This document shows positions 1 through 15,200 of a stretch of DNA of 64,000 bases, one piece after another (positions within the stretch are counted from its first letter, which is position 1; each line of letters starts with the position of its first letter). The notes below the pieces were generated by a model. The model had not been told where the DNA came from. It worked only from the letters and a program-made list of their open reading frames with translations, and made no database searches. The translations under genes and the position numbers were made by a program. Source of the DNA: Maylandia zebra (Eukaryota; Chordata; Actinopteri; Cichliformes; Cichlidae); assembly GCF_041146795.1 (NCBI RefSeq), contig NC_135170.1, positions 23,120,033 to 23,184,032 on the forward strand, given 5' to 3'.

Positions 1-215
1 CCTGTGCCTGTGTGGGTACTCCCCAGGTACAACTGCTTCCTCCCGCAGTCCAAAGACATGCATGTTAGGTTCTAAATTGACCATAGTGTTAGTATGTGAT
101 AGACTAGCGATCTGTCCAGGGTTCACCCAGCGTCTCGATCAATAACAGGCTCCAGCTCCCCACGACCCTGAACTGGATATTTTGTTAAGAAAATGAATCA
201 ACGGATGGACGAACA
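1..215. repeat. dispersed teleost repeat fragment
   Basis: The stretch has the wording of a very common fish interspersed repeat (phrases such as 'tcctcccgcagtccaaagacatg', 'ctgtccagggttcaccc', 'ggctccagctccccacgac', 'aagaaaatgaat'). Related, more decayed pieces occur at 17055-17200 and 29288-29400. The family was recognised by memory of its phrases, not by a database search. It sits in coro7 intron 7. Confidence 0.55.
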
Positions 216-3200
216 TATGAAATGCTGACTGCACATTTTGCATCAAGTCACTGCACTGCAGTATCTTTCTGCATGTGTTCACACTAATGAACTATAACAA
301 CACAGATTTCATAATTTGATATCAGCTGATTGTTGCAGTCCTTCCATAATAACGGTTGATCCAAAATCCACATATCACAAAGATTAAATCTATGGGAATA
401 AAATGTACTAGAGTGAGTTAATTTCACCTCAACCGCTCTTTCTTATGCACGGAGTTGCACAAGAAATGAAGCATCAAATAAACCAAATGCAGAGGCACAA
501 ACACCAAAATTAAGTCCATCCATTTCACATCACGTCTCTGAGTGTTTCTCCTTCATGGCTGTCCCTTTGGGTCGACATCAGTGATACAAACTAAACTATT
601 CTGCAGCAGTCAAAGAGCTTCTTTGTGCTGCCTGCCAGAGTCCACACACAATCTAAGCTCATCATGCCTGCCTGTAGTTTATTCAGCCTGTAATGAGTAA
701 TCTGAGAGTGATCGCACATTTTCCAAACACACACACACACACACACACATATGCGCTCTTATTTTTTCACAATTATAAGAATTCAAAGAAACGCAGATAA
801 GACGGACATCCAAGTGTAGTTTATTATGCCTGTAATTATAAATACAAGAACGGCTAACACAGAGTTCATTCCGTGTAATTTATAGCGGGATATAAAAGAT
901 GCTATAGCACTGAAACCACTTTGCTTTTCCTTGGCCCTGCCCAGTGTTCCCTCCTCAAGTCCAAACCCACGGCAGCCCATGGTCCTCTCTAATTTCACCC
1001 CAAGCAGCAGAAGCTCGAGCTGAAAAAGAGTAATGTGGCCCCCAAGTCCAGCAAACTATTCCCTTTTCCTGTCTCCCTCCTCTTCCAGCGACCACAGATC
1101 GACAGCTCTACGGCCAGCACTGGCCCAAAACTATGAGGGGTATTTTCAGCACTGTAATTTAAAAGACACATGGTATACACACAGGCACAAAGTCAAATAC
1201 AGAACCACACACTCAGCAAATACACAGCCATTGGGGATAGATCAAAAGACAAGAGAGTGGAGAGGAGACAGAGATGCCCACAAAGACACGTGGCCCATTA
1301 GGATCAGGTCAGTGTGCCCTGAGTGCCGAGTTTGAGGAGTCTTGTACTGAGTAGCTCAGTACAGGAAAACAGGGTGGAGGCCCAGCAACAAAGAGATGTG
1401 AAAGAAACTCATCTGTAAACAGGAGGCCAGTATTGGGATGTTATGGCAGGGAGGGTAGAACCAAGAATAGCAAAGAGATTTAAAAAAAAAATGTTTGTTT
1501 GGTACTTGATGATTCACCACTTTGCTATGGTCATGCTGTGTGTCATTTAATTCTGGAGAGAAATCCAAAGATTCAGTTGATTTTGATATATGTTACCATT
1601 TTAAAGGCTTTACGACACAAACGAGACGGCTTAACTAGGATATGTTATATGCCCAGTGAATGTGTGGTTAACAGATTTTTGCTTTAAATCATATAATGTT
1701 CTTCGGATGACATTAGTTGGCGGTTGATGTACTATTTAAAAATCTATTTGTAACTCTTAAACCCAAACGTATGTTGAAGGATATCTAGAAGTTTATCAAA
1801 AAGCCCCTTTACTTGGAAAAAAATAAAAGATGTCCAGAGGAAAAACGAAAAAATTTAATCTGAAATTGAACCCGTCTTCCGTGCGCCAACTACCTAACAA
1901 CTGTCGCTTGTGCACATACATACACACTTGCACTGATTACAGATGCAGTATATACACTGCTCTTTCTGTCCAAGACCTTAATTACCCTGTGCAGTCTTAT
2001 TTCCCATAAATACAGCAGGAGCAGGGCTGTAATTAGGGCCTATATTTACTCCACCTGGCTAAGGGAGAACCCAATTCAGTGCTGGCCACAGGGATGAGCA
2101 AGCCCCACTCAACTAGGCTGCCTTTGGAGGAACCAAGGCACCAGCTGTGTCCCAGCTCATGGTTCTGGATGCTGTGGAGGATGAGGAGTGCCTCGCAAAA
2201 TCCAATCAGGTGCACAATAAAACCTGTGTCACAGTTCCTAATACTGTATTTGCTGGAATGATCTCCACAAAATACTTAATTTGAAAGAATTCATCCCATA
2301 ACACAATAGAAGCTGTTTCCTAAACCATCTTTGCAACCCATCTCTTAAACTATCTCATCTAACTTTTGCTTGTCTGCTGCTTAGGATTCTTAATTCCTAT
2401 TTTTCTTATTGTTTGCGTGTCCCAGTCAACTACCCCCTAGCAAAGTGTTTATGTATTGACTGGTTGGCAAGTTGCAGCTGGAGGTGGCTGGTAGCTGCTG
2501 TAAAATTGCTTCCTAAAGCCCCACTCACTCCTAGTGGCCTAAACAGCAGTCTATGCCCCTCTGGCAACGACAGGTTGCTAGGGAAAACTGTGTATTCGCT
2601 GACCAGATGGTGAGTTGCTGAAGGTTGCCTGTAGCTGCAAGATTAAATTTATTGCAAAAAGGTATACAGTGCTGTACAGAAAACCATGTTGCCATTGGTT
2701 TGCATAGCATCAGATCGCCACGGTAACGTACAGATGCATAGAGGATCAACTCTGGGTTCAGTATCTACTGATTCTTTGATATGAAAGGTCAGGAATTAAT
2801 CCACCAACCTTCTGACCGTTCGATGACCTGCTCTTTCAAATGAGTTCTTAAAAGTATAATGCAAAGTGGAATTCAGCTGAACCGTAAACCTCTTTGCAAC
2901 CGGTTTCACCCAGTGAAAGGCATGAACCTCTAGCAACCACACACTAACTGGTTGGGGAATACAAATTCATCCCTAGTAAATAGTAGCCACCTTGGTAGTC
3001 GCCGACCCGCGTCTAGGACAGTGTGATGGGGGCTTTTACACTGCATGTCATTTAATGGTTTTAGCAGGTGAGCTGCATGGCACTCCTGCTCTTCTAATTT
3101 TTTAATATTTCTCTTTAGCCTTGTTCTTGTTTTCGCAAGAGCCACCATTATAACAAATAACTCCTCATTATTACATCTACATGAGCGCACCTGCTTTTTG

Positions 3201-6200
3201 AGGAACCGATCAATAAGCCTGCATTTACCTTGAGTTATTTCTCATTCCTGTGATATATCCAGTGACTGTTAACTACCTAAAAATACCTGGAAAATACAAA
3301 TTTCTTTTGCAGTCCTTAAGGGAGGAGGAGAATAGCCAGTACAATCACTTATTGGATCAGCACTACACAGATGAGTGTTGCAAATGATACGTCGGCTTCC
3401 TTCCAAATTCGGGCAAAAGAAAAACATTTCTGTTAGATGTATACATTTCACTTTGTTTACTCCAGGGAAATTTGGATTGAAAATTGGAGAAACTCGTGCT
3501 TTACCCTAATGCTCCCCAGCTTTCTTACAATATCCTTCCCCCAGAAGTCTTTTCAGAGAAGAGTTGCGGCGTCTCCTGATGAAGACAACTGACTGGCGCT
3601 CAAGCAGGAAGGAAAACAGACCTCCCAGTGAGGTTACAAATTCGCATAGTTTGGCCATTTCTCTGCCCCTCTGTTTACTTTGTGGCCACAATGGCCGTTC
3701 CCTGCCATCGCATCACATCTACAACAACAAACCATTGAAAATGCAAAGTGGAGAAAGTGCTTGAAAATGCCTTCATGTCAGAAACAAACAAACTATTTTG
3801 TGGAATCTCATCGAAACCACTCATGCAATGTGAAATGTTGTGCTATGTTATGTTTTATGGTGTCGAACTGCTTTGTGGCTCCCACTCTTCTCTGCATCAG
3901 AATTACTGCACTCATCATGTTTCAGTGTGTTAAGGATTCAGCACCCACACCCTTCAGCAGATCTGGTGCTAATAGGAGTGGCAGTGGCTCTCCCATTCTT
4001 TTGACAGAGAAACACATCTGAAAGCTGTATGGGTGAGGTTCTGCCCACTCTTCAGAGGGCCCAGACCAAAGCTTTTCAAAGCAGGACCTTCTGGTTTTCT
4101 GTTATAGAAGCAAAAGAAGAAAGGGAGAGAATGCAAAACCAAAAAGGCAAGAGCAAACCCTCTCATAACTTTGATCTGGATCCCAGCTCTCCTTGGTTTG
4201 AGGTGGTGAATTAATGTGCTGACTACAGAGAATCTCAGTTTGCTGAATCACATATCTGCACATATTAGTAGTCTGCGAGGCAAAGACACACATTAATCAG
4301 AGAAAGCAAAGAGAGGAAACAAAGAGGGTGGAGAGGCTAGCAGACTTGGCTCAATGGTCTCTGAGTGTCCTTGCGGCAAGCAGTCTAAGAAAACTTTTTT
4401 TAAAGCCACAAACCATTTTTGAATTGACAATTTTGTTGCAGACCAGCTGGGAGAGGGAGGGATAAAAAGAGTCTAAAGGAGTCTATCATTAGCTTCTTAT
4501 ATATCTTATACAGAAAATAAAAAAGAAGAAACGAGAGTTAAGCAAGCATAAAAACAAGAGTAAACCTTCAGTCTGTCTCCTACTGTGGTTGCTTACTACA
4601 TTAATAAAGATCTCTGACAATAGCTGCACTGCTTAGATAGAAAAGTGTTGACAATGCATTTGTTATCTCTTGTAATAAAGGAAGTAATATGGAAGATGTG
4701 GCACAGGGAGAATGTGACATAATTTAGCCTTTTTCTAGCCATATAATACTCAGTCGTTTCTAGTCTTAGCAAATGCTCTGCCTGTTTTTTTTAAGTTTTT
4801 CATGCCATAAGCTGCTTTTTAAATTATTTTGATTCCAGGCCTTATACTTGACCATTTTCAGAAGAATCTTTTTAGTTTGTTAAACCACTTAACACTGATC
4901 TACGAATCATTCAAACATTAAAAAAGACACCAGTCTACCCATGCATTTTAAACTTACTCTTTAAAAACATTCTAGTGAAAATGGAAAAATGTGAACGTGA
5001 AATGGCAAATATAATCTTGATTTTGAACCCCTACTCCCAAAAGAGACACATCAGGTAATCATTGTGAGTAACTTTGATTCAGTTCTGAACAATACTCTGA
5101 GAGGAGCAGCAATTATTGTTGTGAATGAACGGATTGTTGATAGATGCCTCTCGACTGCATCCACTGAGCTCATCAGGTCATCGACCAAATGAGCTAAGAC
5201 TCAATCAAAAAATGTATGTGGATAAAAAATGATGGAATCTCCAGGATTATTCAGATGCAGCAGAACTGGGAAGAATAGATGTGAAGTGCAAAATCTGTGC
5301 AGTACTCGTTTAGGAAATTTTTTTTTTAAACTGACCCAAAGACCTTGCCTTTTCACGTATTTGGTTCTCCCCATTCCTAAAATGTCCTAGTGCAGCATAT
5401 CCCCGCCACTAGGAACCACTGGCTCCTACTGGAGACACTGTTTGAGACAGACAGACTACCCAGCACTGATTTAATCTAAACTAATGACACCCTTTGGCTG
5501 CACCAAGTTGCCTGGAATATCATATTTTCAGGCAATTTATAGCACTGCTGGACACATCTTCTTAAAGTCTGCATTGGATTTCTGGGGAGAAAATCCTCCT
5601 GTGCAGAAAATTCCAACAGGCTGCAGAACAGCAGTGTGCTAAAATGACATCAACACTGAGACACCTGATGTAAACAACTGGGTTCAAAGACTGGAGAGAA
5701 TCAGCTCATGTTACCTCAGAAAACAGACACCCATTCACTCCATTATACAGGCAGTAAGACGTGTGGCACAAATAAAATCATCTGCATACCCTTTCCTTTG
5801 CTGCCTCGCTGACTTCAGAGACATACCTCTGAAACTGTAACCCTTACATAAAGGTCTCGAAAGATTCAAAACAAATAAAGAACACATGGGCGAGTACATA
5901 CTGTGCAGTGTGAGCAGATACAAATGTCTTCACATGTTCGCAGGTGCATGAACCCACAAATATGCTTCACTTCCATACAGCCTGCTGTGCCTTCCAGGTA
6001 TTTCTGTGATATAATATATTAAAGCTGCTGCTTCATGTTGTGTTTTTGCAAGATTCTTTATATTTACAAATGTGAACAAGAGACCATCAGGCACAATACT
6101 ACCCCAGTAATTAAATCAGCCTGGGAGGTCCACTGTGGAAATGTGTGAGATTATTTGCACTATACTGAGCTGCCTCTCGCAACACTCACTCATGCCTCCC

Positions 6201-9200
6201 CCACTTCATCTTTTCTTCCTCATCCCCTTAGCACACAAATGCCCTACCACTCCACTCCCTCATTGCTGGTGGATAAAATTGGCTCAAAGCTGATTGCCAG
6301 TGGAGGAGAAAGGGGAAAAAAAGGAGGGATGAGGGCTGGGATGGGTACCCGTGGGAATTAAAGAGCAGTGATGACATCGTGTGCAGCACTTCCATAAATC
6401 AGTAGTAGATGAATTACTGTGAGTGGCCAGTGGTGAGCATTCTTGGTTACTGTTAACATGTTTGTCACTAGATGGAGTGCGGGAAAGTAAAGGGGCTTAT
6501 ATTACAGTAAATGGCAGTAGAGCACAGTGACAATGAACAGGGTGGTTATTCTACCAATAGGTACTTTGAAGAGAGATGATTTTCTATTTCTTCTACACTG
6601 TAAACAAAATCCCACGCCACAAAAAAAAGCAAGAAGTGGACCACAGTTACAAGTGTTACAATGCCCAGAGAGCAGCTGCAGTTGTTCCTTTGGCAGCATT
6701 GTGATGACTTTTTACTGGAGACTTACCTGAACAGGTGCCAGCTGGGCTCGGGGATCAAACACGCGGATCATCTTATCCTATCCAAGCATTAAAGAAAGAG
6801 AGACTTAGTAAGTCAATTAGCAATATTAGAAATTTTTATTATTTTTGATACATGACACAAATATTAAGAGGGCCAATTTAAACTGGGACTTTTTAAAAAC
6901 CAAAAAAATTATGTCTGTGTTGTAATTTCCTCTTTTTCCTTCTGTGGAAAAAAGCTCAATGGAAAGGGGCTTTTTTTTAAGTATTTTTAAAAAAAGTCTA
7001 TATATCTATAGTAAAATTAAGAAAGAGCAACACAAGCTCTCCAAAGTGCCCTTATTCATCAGCGTGATCTCACTGATTCATTGTTAGCAAATGCAACCCA
7101 GTGACCTCGCCGTGGCCTCCCGTGCCGTGACCCCGGCCAGCCCAAACATGCATTAGGCATCAATCAAAGCAGCCAATCACAGTGGCTCCTATGTGATTGG
7201 AAGGAAATGGGGGCTTAATGGGATCAAACTGTGACTGTGAATGTGAATGTGTGTCTGCAGCACGACCGTGATCACCGCAACGGCCTAACGTGAGGAGCTG
7301 ACAGCAGGCAATACTCTAAAGGCAAAACCATCGGCACTTTTAAAGATATACTATGCTAACTGTGATGCAGTTAAAGTCACAAAAAGATGAGCTCTGTGCA
7401 ACAGAATATAAATAAAGAGCTACATTTTTCCGATTTTTTTTAACTTGAGTAGTAAACAAGGGTAATAACTAACGTTCTGCTTCTTTCTCTGCCTCTCCAC
7501 TCGTGTGTGAGTGAAGCCCACCCACGAGTATGATGGCCCAAAGCTGTGTCTTCAGGCCGCTGTGACCTGGGGCTAAGCCAAAGACTCAGAAGGCAGACAT
7601 ACACACAAACACACCCACATGGGCCACAGCCCACCTGCTGCCAAAATGCCAGATTTGGTCTAAAACCAATCTATGAGCTCTAAACTATCTCTAAGTGGTA
7701 AAGATTTATTTGTGGAGCTTATTTTGGGAGATAGTAAGCTGGTGCTGCCCCTAACAATTATGTCCATGATTTATTTGAATTGTGTTGTGAATGCTGAAAC
7801 CTTCAATGCAAACCTTAAACCTTCAATGCAAACACATACATGCCGACTCTCTCACATAAGATATGGAAGAGGACACCAGCTTGTGCAAATACACAAATGA
7901 GAGGTTTCTCACATACAGATGTTCTCCAGCAAGCAAACGCGAACACACACACACCTTGTTAAGCCTATGACAACAACAACACATATAAACTTTACCTAAA
8001 CTCATAAATGCAGAGTGGCCAGATAGCCTTGTGTGTGTTTATGAGTGTGTTTGTGTGTGTGTGTGCTGAGAAAGCTGCTGTATAATCAAAGTGATGGAGC
8101 CTCATTCTCAAGCTGCTGTTAATGAGTTTTCGCCACTTGTGTGTTGCACACAACTTTCACATGTGTGCAAACACACACACAGATGCTGGGAATCTTCGGC
8201 GAGGGCTGCTCTCTCACTCCAACTTCACTCATCAAACACACTGTCCTGCCAGCTTGTTGTTTCCCATGGTTACTAGTGTAGTGTAACTGTGACTGGCAGT
8301 TTGGGATCACACAACCTTTTAACCAGTGATTCTGTGCTCTGTAGGAGACAGAGCACAGATAAAATTCAAAATTCAAGGTGAACCGTGGGGCATAAACCCA
8401 CAGACACCTCACTTCCAGACAGCATACCACCCAGGCCCGTCCATCATTCAGATAAACAAGGGCCTACCTCCATCCCTGCTCACACTACCTGTGGGTTTCA
8501 TTGCACTGAATGCTACCTTTCTCCACAGTGTGTCATAAATACACATCTCTCCAGGTTCAAATGAGGCCTGTCATGATTCTTGCTCCTCAGGGTGGTGGTC
8601 TCCCCTTCATCTTCCCCCAACCCAGCCCTGTGCGCAGTGTTTACCCTACAGGAGGGCTGGAGAGATTGGACCCACATGTTGGCAGGCCCTATTTGCTTTA
8701 ATAAGCTAGATTGGGGAGACTGAAAGGGGCCTTTTGGTTAAATGACACCAGAGCCCAATGGGGCAAGAACCTCAGAGGCCTCACAGCCTCTGATCTTGCA
8801 CCCCACCCCACCGCCACACCTCTGCACACTTGTTTCTGAGGTGCCTGGTTCTTTCCGTCTAAGTCTCACTTTGGACAGAAAGGCTTGTTAGCTCCGGTGA
8901 AGGCTATTATCCTGTCAACTTAATGTCATCATTTGGACACAATCCATGACTGCTGGATTAATTTGTTACTTGTCAGAGCAAAGACAAACAAAGGGAGCCT
9001 GGGCCAACAATGTTACCTGCTAATTACATGCATGTGGTATATTTCTGTGTCAAAGTTTATTTGGTCTCAAGCTCAAGTAAGCTCATTAAGTATTTGTCAT
9101 ATTTTCATATCAATCACTTAATTTGAGCTTTTAGTAAAGTTTACTCTAGTGCATAATGTGACAGTTAAAACAGTGTACAACAGAATAATATTTAAAAAAT

Positions 9201-12200
9201 GATCCCTGGGCTCTTTCTATATTCAAAATATACTCATCAAATAATTCCCTCTAAACTTATAAACTTCTATTCCTAAACAGATTTAAACCACATCCTTTCT
9301 TCTTCTTTCTTTGCCTAAATTATTAACACCCAAACAGAAAACCCTTTGGCCATAAAGACACAGCTTTCCAGACTTCCTTTCTTGAGCAATTAATTTAGTT
9401 TATTTCATGCTTTTCCTATAAACCACATACCCAGTGGAGATGTCAAACAAGCACTGTTCACCAGATTCTAATTCTTCTTATTGGGTTTGGGGCTCAGGGG
9501 TCAGGTGGGGGCAAGACAAAACAAAGGCCTTGATATATTTATCCTTTGTACGCAGCTTGTTTCCATTATTAGAGCCTTTATTGCCAAGAGACTGAAGTTT
9601 CCAGTCTGATGAAGAAAATCTCCACAGGCCTTCTGTTTTAATATGTTAATAATGATGCCAAAAACATTAATAAACGGTAAATTACATCTTTTGCTATAAA
9701 ATTGGTTTTCTAAATGTATCCCCTTTTCCCCTCTAAAGACCTGCTCAACAGTTTCTGATCTAATGTGTAATGTGACCCCCACCCTTTTTTATAAGTTTGA
9801 CCCGTGTTAACAGTTTTCTGAAATTAACTCATATAAACAGATAAAGTGCAGCAATGTTCAAAGTGGGGCTTTCTGCACTCAGTGTGAGACACTGACTGCA
9901 TCTAGTGGTCACAAACCACAACTGCAACTAGAGCAATCAACCCTCCGTCCATATATTAGAGGGTTACAGCATTCACTTTAAATCACTGTAACGTACAGTC
10001 ACAGTAAAAAGAAAGTACGTCTATGATTTAATGCATTAGGATTTAATGAAAATAATCTGTCCCTAAAAGGGTCTTAATATTTAGTAAATACAACCCCAGA
10101 TGAATTACATCACACGATATATTATTTTAATGTGACACTATTATATATTTAACAAAGTCAAAATGCAGAAGCAGTATGTGAAAAACTGAAAACATCTTTA
10201 CTGATTGCATAGGAATTAAGAGAGTAAGTAGCAGCCACGTGCTGCTAATCAAATGTACTTGATTAATTGATCATCAGTAAGTGTGAGCACCTCCATAAAA
10301 GCAGAACTTTTGTCAGTTTGCTCGATCAGTCCAAAGAGGACATCAATTTCTCTGAACAAATGTGAGCCCATCTGTCTGACAGCTGAAGCTTGACCAAATT
10401 TCTATCATGCAACAGGACAATGATCCAAGGTGAAAGACCCAAGGTGTTACAATGGCCTAGCCAAAGTCCAGACCCCAGCCCGACTGAAATGCTATGGTGT
10501 TACCTTAAGAGAGCTGTGCATAAGAGAATGCCCATAAAACCTCAATGAACTGAGTGGGCCAAATTCCTCCACAATGATGTGAGGGACTGATAAAGAAAAA
10601 CAAGTACTTCAAGTTATTGCTGCTACAGCTGGTTCTACAAACTGCTGAATCGTGAGGTTTCCTTAGTTTTTTTTTTTTTTTTTTTTACACAGTGCTTGTG
10701 CATTTTGGCTTAGTTTTGACTAAGACTTAACATCCTGTTCAGGTTGAGCTGTCCTCACCTTGCAGGAGGAAGCCAAAAGAGATCCATCGAGTTTCCAGCC
10801 GAGACTCTGCACCTGGTCACCGTGCTGCTCTAGAACTGCAAACACGCAATGGATCTTTTAAAGTGGTAGAAACCGGAAATAATGTTAATGTTAGACAGTG
10901 ACAAAACAATGACAAAGAAAGTTAAAATGGTTTGGAAAGAAAGAGGGAAGCGAGGACAGATTGACAGCACAAACACAGACAAGACAAAAAAGAAAACAAA
11001 ACACACACATCAATGTAAAGAGGTCACTTCATGAAAATGCAGGGAAGAGATGAGGCCATAAATCAAGCACACAGTGTTCAGAAAACACAACAATAAAAGT
11101 ATGAGTGGTTTACACCTTTCACCAGTGTAGGCATATGTAAGAAATTCAAAGCATGGCACGTGTAAGCTGAAGTGCCATAAGTGATCACAGCATAGCTTGT
11201 GTGAATCATTTCACCATGACACACACCAAAAAATGAAGGGTGCTCTTGTTAGGACAGTGCCACACAAAGTAAAAGTGAAGAGCGAAAAAACAAACAAATA
11301 AACACAAGAACCCAAACACACGCTCACTTAGATGCACATTTTCTCATTCAGATCTTGCTCCTTGACCACACATGGAAAGAAAACTACAAATGAGGGCGAT
11401 GAAAGACACGGTGGCAGGTTGGATCAGCAGTGAGCAGCAGCAGCCAGGCCAGCTGTCATGGGGGGGTGGAGAAGGAGGGACACAGTATATGTGTGTGGGT
11501 TGGGGTTGTTTTTTGTTTTTTTTTTTTGGGGGGGGGGGGGGGGGGGTGAGGCCAGAGGATAGTGATTATATCCTGAGGCCAATCCAAGGAGACTGGGGCC
11601 AGGATTGCAAACCAAAACATTACCTCTGCTGCTCCAGCACTTAGACAGAGCCACAGGGCTGTAAAACGTAGGCAGTGTCAGTGAGAGAGTCTCCAACACA
11701 AAAAAAGGGCAAGCACTTCACTCCACTCCATATATAAACTTTTGTTACACACAGAAACAAAATGCGGCACATTTACTGACAACTAACTGACACAGACTGA
11801 AATGTTACATGTGAAAAACAGCACGGCACATGATGTAAGAACAAAGATTTTGAGATTTGTTTCAAATAAAAAAATTTAACTGTGCTCAGCTGCTGGTTGT
11901 AGTTACCTGCTAGCGGTGCTTCCTGGCAGTTGGTGTCCCAAATCTGAGCAGACTTAGTGGTGCCAACAGCCAGCAAGCCAGAGGAGGTGGGGTGGAAGAG
12001 CACCAGCTCGAGCCTGCCCTGACCTGGCCGCAGGGTCAGCTCTGGACTGCTGGACTGCTCCTGCGCCAGATCACACAAACGCCACAGCTTCACCTGCGCA
12101 CACGAAAGGACTAAAAATAAAGATAATGGCTCTTTCTCCCTCTTCCTGCCATCTCTGTATCCATTTCAGGGAAAAAACAAACCTTCATCCCTTTTCTCCC

Positions 12201-15200
12201 CCTCTCCCTCCTCTTAGCAAAACAAACAATACGGCTAGATCAGGTGATTCTGAATCCTCCCTTAGTTACACTACAATAGGCCTAAGCTGCTGGGAGGATT
12301 CCCATAATGCACTGAGGGTTTCTTCTTCACTCACTCACTAAATGTGTTTATACATGACTCTGCATTTAATCATTAAGTATTATTATTGTGTGGCTCTCTT
12401 CTACAGTGTGTTTTTTGTCCTCTCTCCCTCCCCTCACCAACCGGTCATGGCTAGGCTAAGCAACCATAAGACTGCAGGAGCTGTGGTTGTCTAGCCTCAC
12501 AAAGGGAACAAACTGTGTGAAGAAGATCAAAACAGCATGTAATTAAAATATCAAAGTGTAACATCAACCAGGCCGTCAAATGATGTATTTCTCTAAATGT
12601 TGAATAATTTGGGGTCTGGGCTCATGTTATGTTTCTAACATCAATATCAGATTACATGAAAATTTATGAAAAAGAGTTTATATAAAGTCTAGTTAAGTCA
12701 GGAAAAACACACAATTGAGATCACGTTTCCCAGACATTTTCCCTGCTCAGCACAACCAAGCTGGTGAAACAATATGACGTGCTGGCAAAAGATAAGAGGA
12801 GAGAAAGTGTTTTGCAGATGCGGGGCATTGCAGATCACTTTGGTTCGTGTGTGCGGCAAAAGTTGCATATCTTTACGGGTCTGTGAGGTAAACCGAGCTG
12901 CTGAGTATGAAGACGCAGGACCCCGCTCAGCACATTCCAGTAAGCTGGGGCACCTGTGGCTGAGAGAAAGGAGTCTTCAAAACGTTTAAATAGGAAAAAC
13001 AATTCAAAATCCTGGCAGGAATAACAAGGCCTGAGACGATGGAACGTTGGCTTATGAGTATATTTGAACGAACAAGGTCAGAAAGAAGTAGGACACTGAA
13101 CAGCTCACCGTTTCATCTACTGAGCATGTTGCCAGGAGACTATCATCAAAAGGAGAGAAGTCCATGTCAGTCACAAGATCTGACAGGAGAGAAGGAAAAT
13201 TAATTAATAGACATTAGCATAAGATATTAGAACCAGGTCATGTGTCTACTTTCACTTCTGAGAAACATCATGTAGATTTCTCATGTGATTTCTGTTTTTA
13301 AAGAGTTTAAGAGGCAATCAAAAGGATTAAAAAAAAAAAAAAACTACCAGAATGGCAGGAAATCTGGGTGACAGCCCGCTGGCCGTCTGAGCCTGGTTGG
13401 ACTGAAGACAGGCCCAGCATGCCTCCACCTGTGGACACGTACAGCAGACAGGAAATGTCAGGAATTATCCTTTCAAAAATTCAAAATGTTCCTTCTAACT
13501 GTGTTTGATTTTTAGGTTATGTTATCTTGATATTCTGAACTTGGGTAACAGCAGTATAAACATGACTCATACTGTAAAAAGTGGGTACTTCTATCTGACA
13601 AAGATAAGCCTGAGTAAATTCAAATGTATTTTTAACGTGATGATTTTATTTAAGAAGCGGAAAAAACAATCGATCCAAACCTATCTGGCCCTATTTGAAA
13701 AGTAACACCCCACCCTTGTTAACTCCTGATTTAACTATAATTAACCACATTTTTGAAAAGCTGAGTTCAGTTTCAGTAATCAACCCAGGTTGGAAAACCT
13801 TACAAAGACATCAGGAAGGGGGCAAATACCTTTTCACAGCACAGTATAAGGGAATGTTACTGTTCTGCCAAACCTTTATAGTCTTACCAGCCTGCTCAGT
13901 ATTGAAAGCCACCAGCTTGGAACTTGCTTTGATGTGGTTGCCCTGGGAGGCAAAGGAGCCAGCATGGACATTGTTGATCCACTCCTAGTGGAAACACATG
14001 GGTTTAATAATGCGCAAGCATAAGTCAATGCAAAAAAGACCACAAACAACCATCTCCTCTTTGTTTCATAATATTAAGCCACACACTGTCACAACCATAA
14101 AAAAAAAGAAAAAGAAAGCAAACGCTGCAATAAACAGGAAGGATCTGACAGAGAGCACACACACATGCACGCATGAGTGGGAAGGAAGTGGAAGTCCTCC
14201 CTGCTTTGCACAGCAGAGAACTCTTAAAACTCTTTCATAACATTAACAAGGCAAGAGCAGCTAGAGGAAAGTGTGTCTGTACAGCATGCTCCAGTAAGTA
14301 CTGCTGCGCTGCTATTCAGGAAACTAAGAGCAATCCTGATGGTCATTCAGCCGCTAAAGGGCACTTTGACAGCTCCGACAGCCTTGCAGAAGAGATGTAT
14401 TGCTGCTCTGTTCATTCATTTCAAAGCACTCTTTGCATTTATTGCAACAAAACTAGACATGTTTGTGTCAAAAGCGAGGTAGACAACAAATGCAAATACA
14501 TCACACTAGAGGCCGTTTCAATCCCAAACAAAATCACAACATATGACTTAACTTAAATTCCTCAATCTAAACCACATATAATGCTGATTATTACAATAAC
14601 TGAGTCTATAAAACTTCTAGTTATATCATCTGAAAGACAACTTTATGTTTACTGGTCACTTTCTTTCACTACCTTTTTTAAATTCCTCTGCAGGCCTATG
14701 ATTTGAAGTAGCTTTGACATAAAATTGCTTTCTTTTCTCATTCTAGCCACATAATCCTGCATCTCCTCTTGACCAACATTTCACCCCTGCACTGAGTATA
14801 AAATGTCAGCACACAGACACATGACTTCACATTAAATCTGCTCTCCGGTGCAAAGGGCTAGTTTAACATTCACAAGAGCAAAGCACCACCTGCTGTCTTA
14901 AACCCCGGGCACAGATTTGTAGAGATACCACTGTTTCTGTGCATGCCAAGGATTGCCTCGGCTTTAAAAATAAAATAAAATAAAAAAAAGCTGGGGATTA
15001 CATTATAATATACACCTCACAAAGCAGAGCTTTAGGCGTTTAAAGTTGAGAAAGAATTGGTCCAGATTTGTATGCAAGACACTGCAGTCCAGTCCAGACA
15101 TGTCAACAATTGCAATCTGCAGGACTACTATCACTGAAAAAGAGGCAACTGTGGTAGTTATATGGTAGTTATATTATTATTATTATTTTCCTTTCCCAGT

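Noticed and set aside
727-751. CA repeat considered as Z-DNA or regulatory tract
   Set aside because: Ordinary microsatellite of the kind found every few kilobases in this window; no other signal near it.
11372-11699. ORFs on both strands around the G run
   Set aside because: They are produced by the homopolymer G/C run and translate into Gly or Pro repeats.
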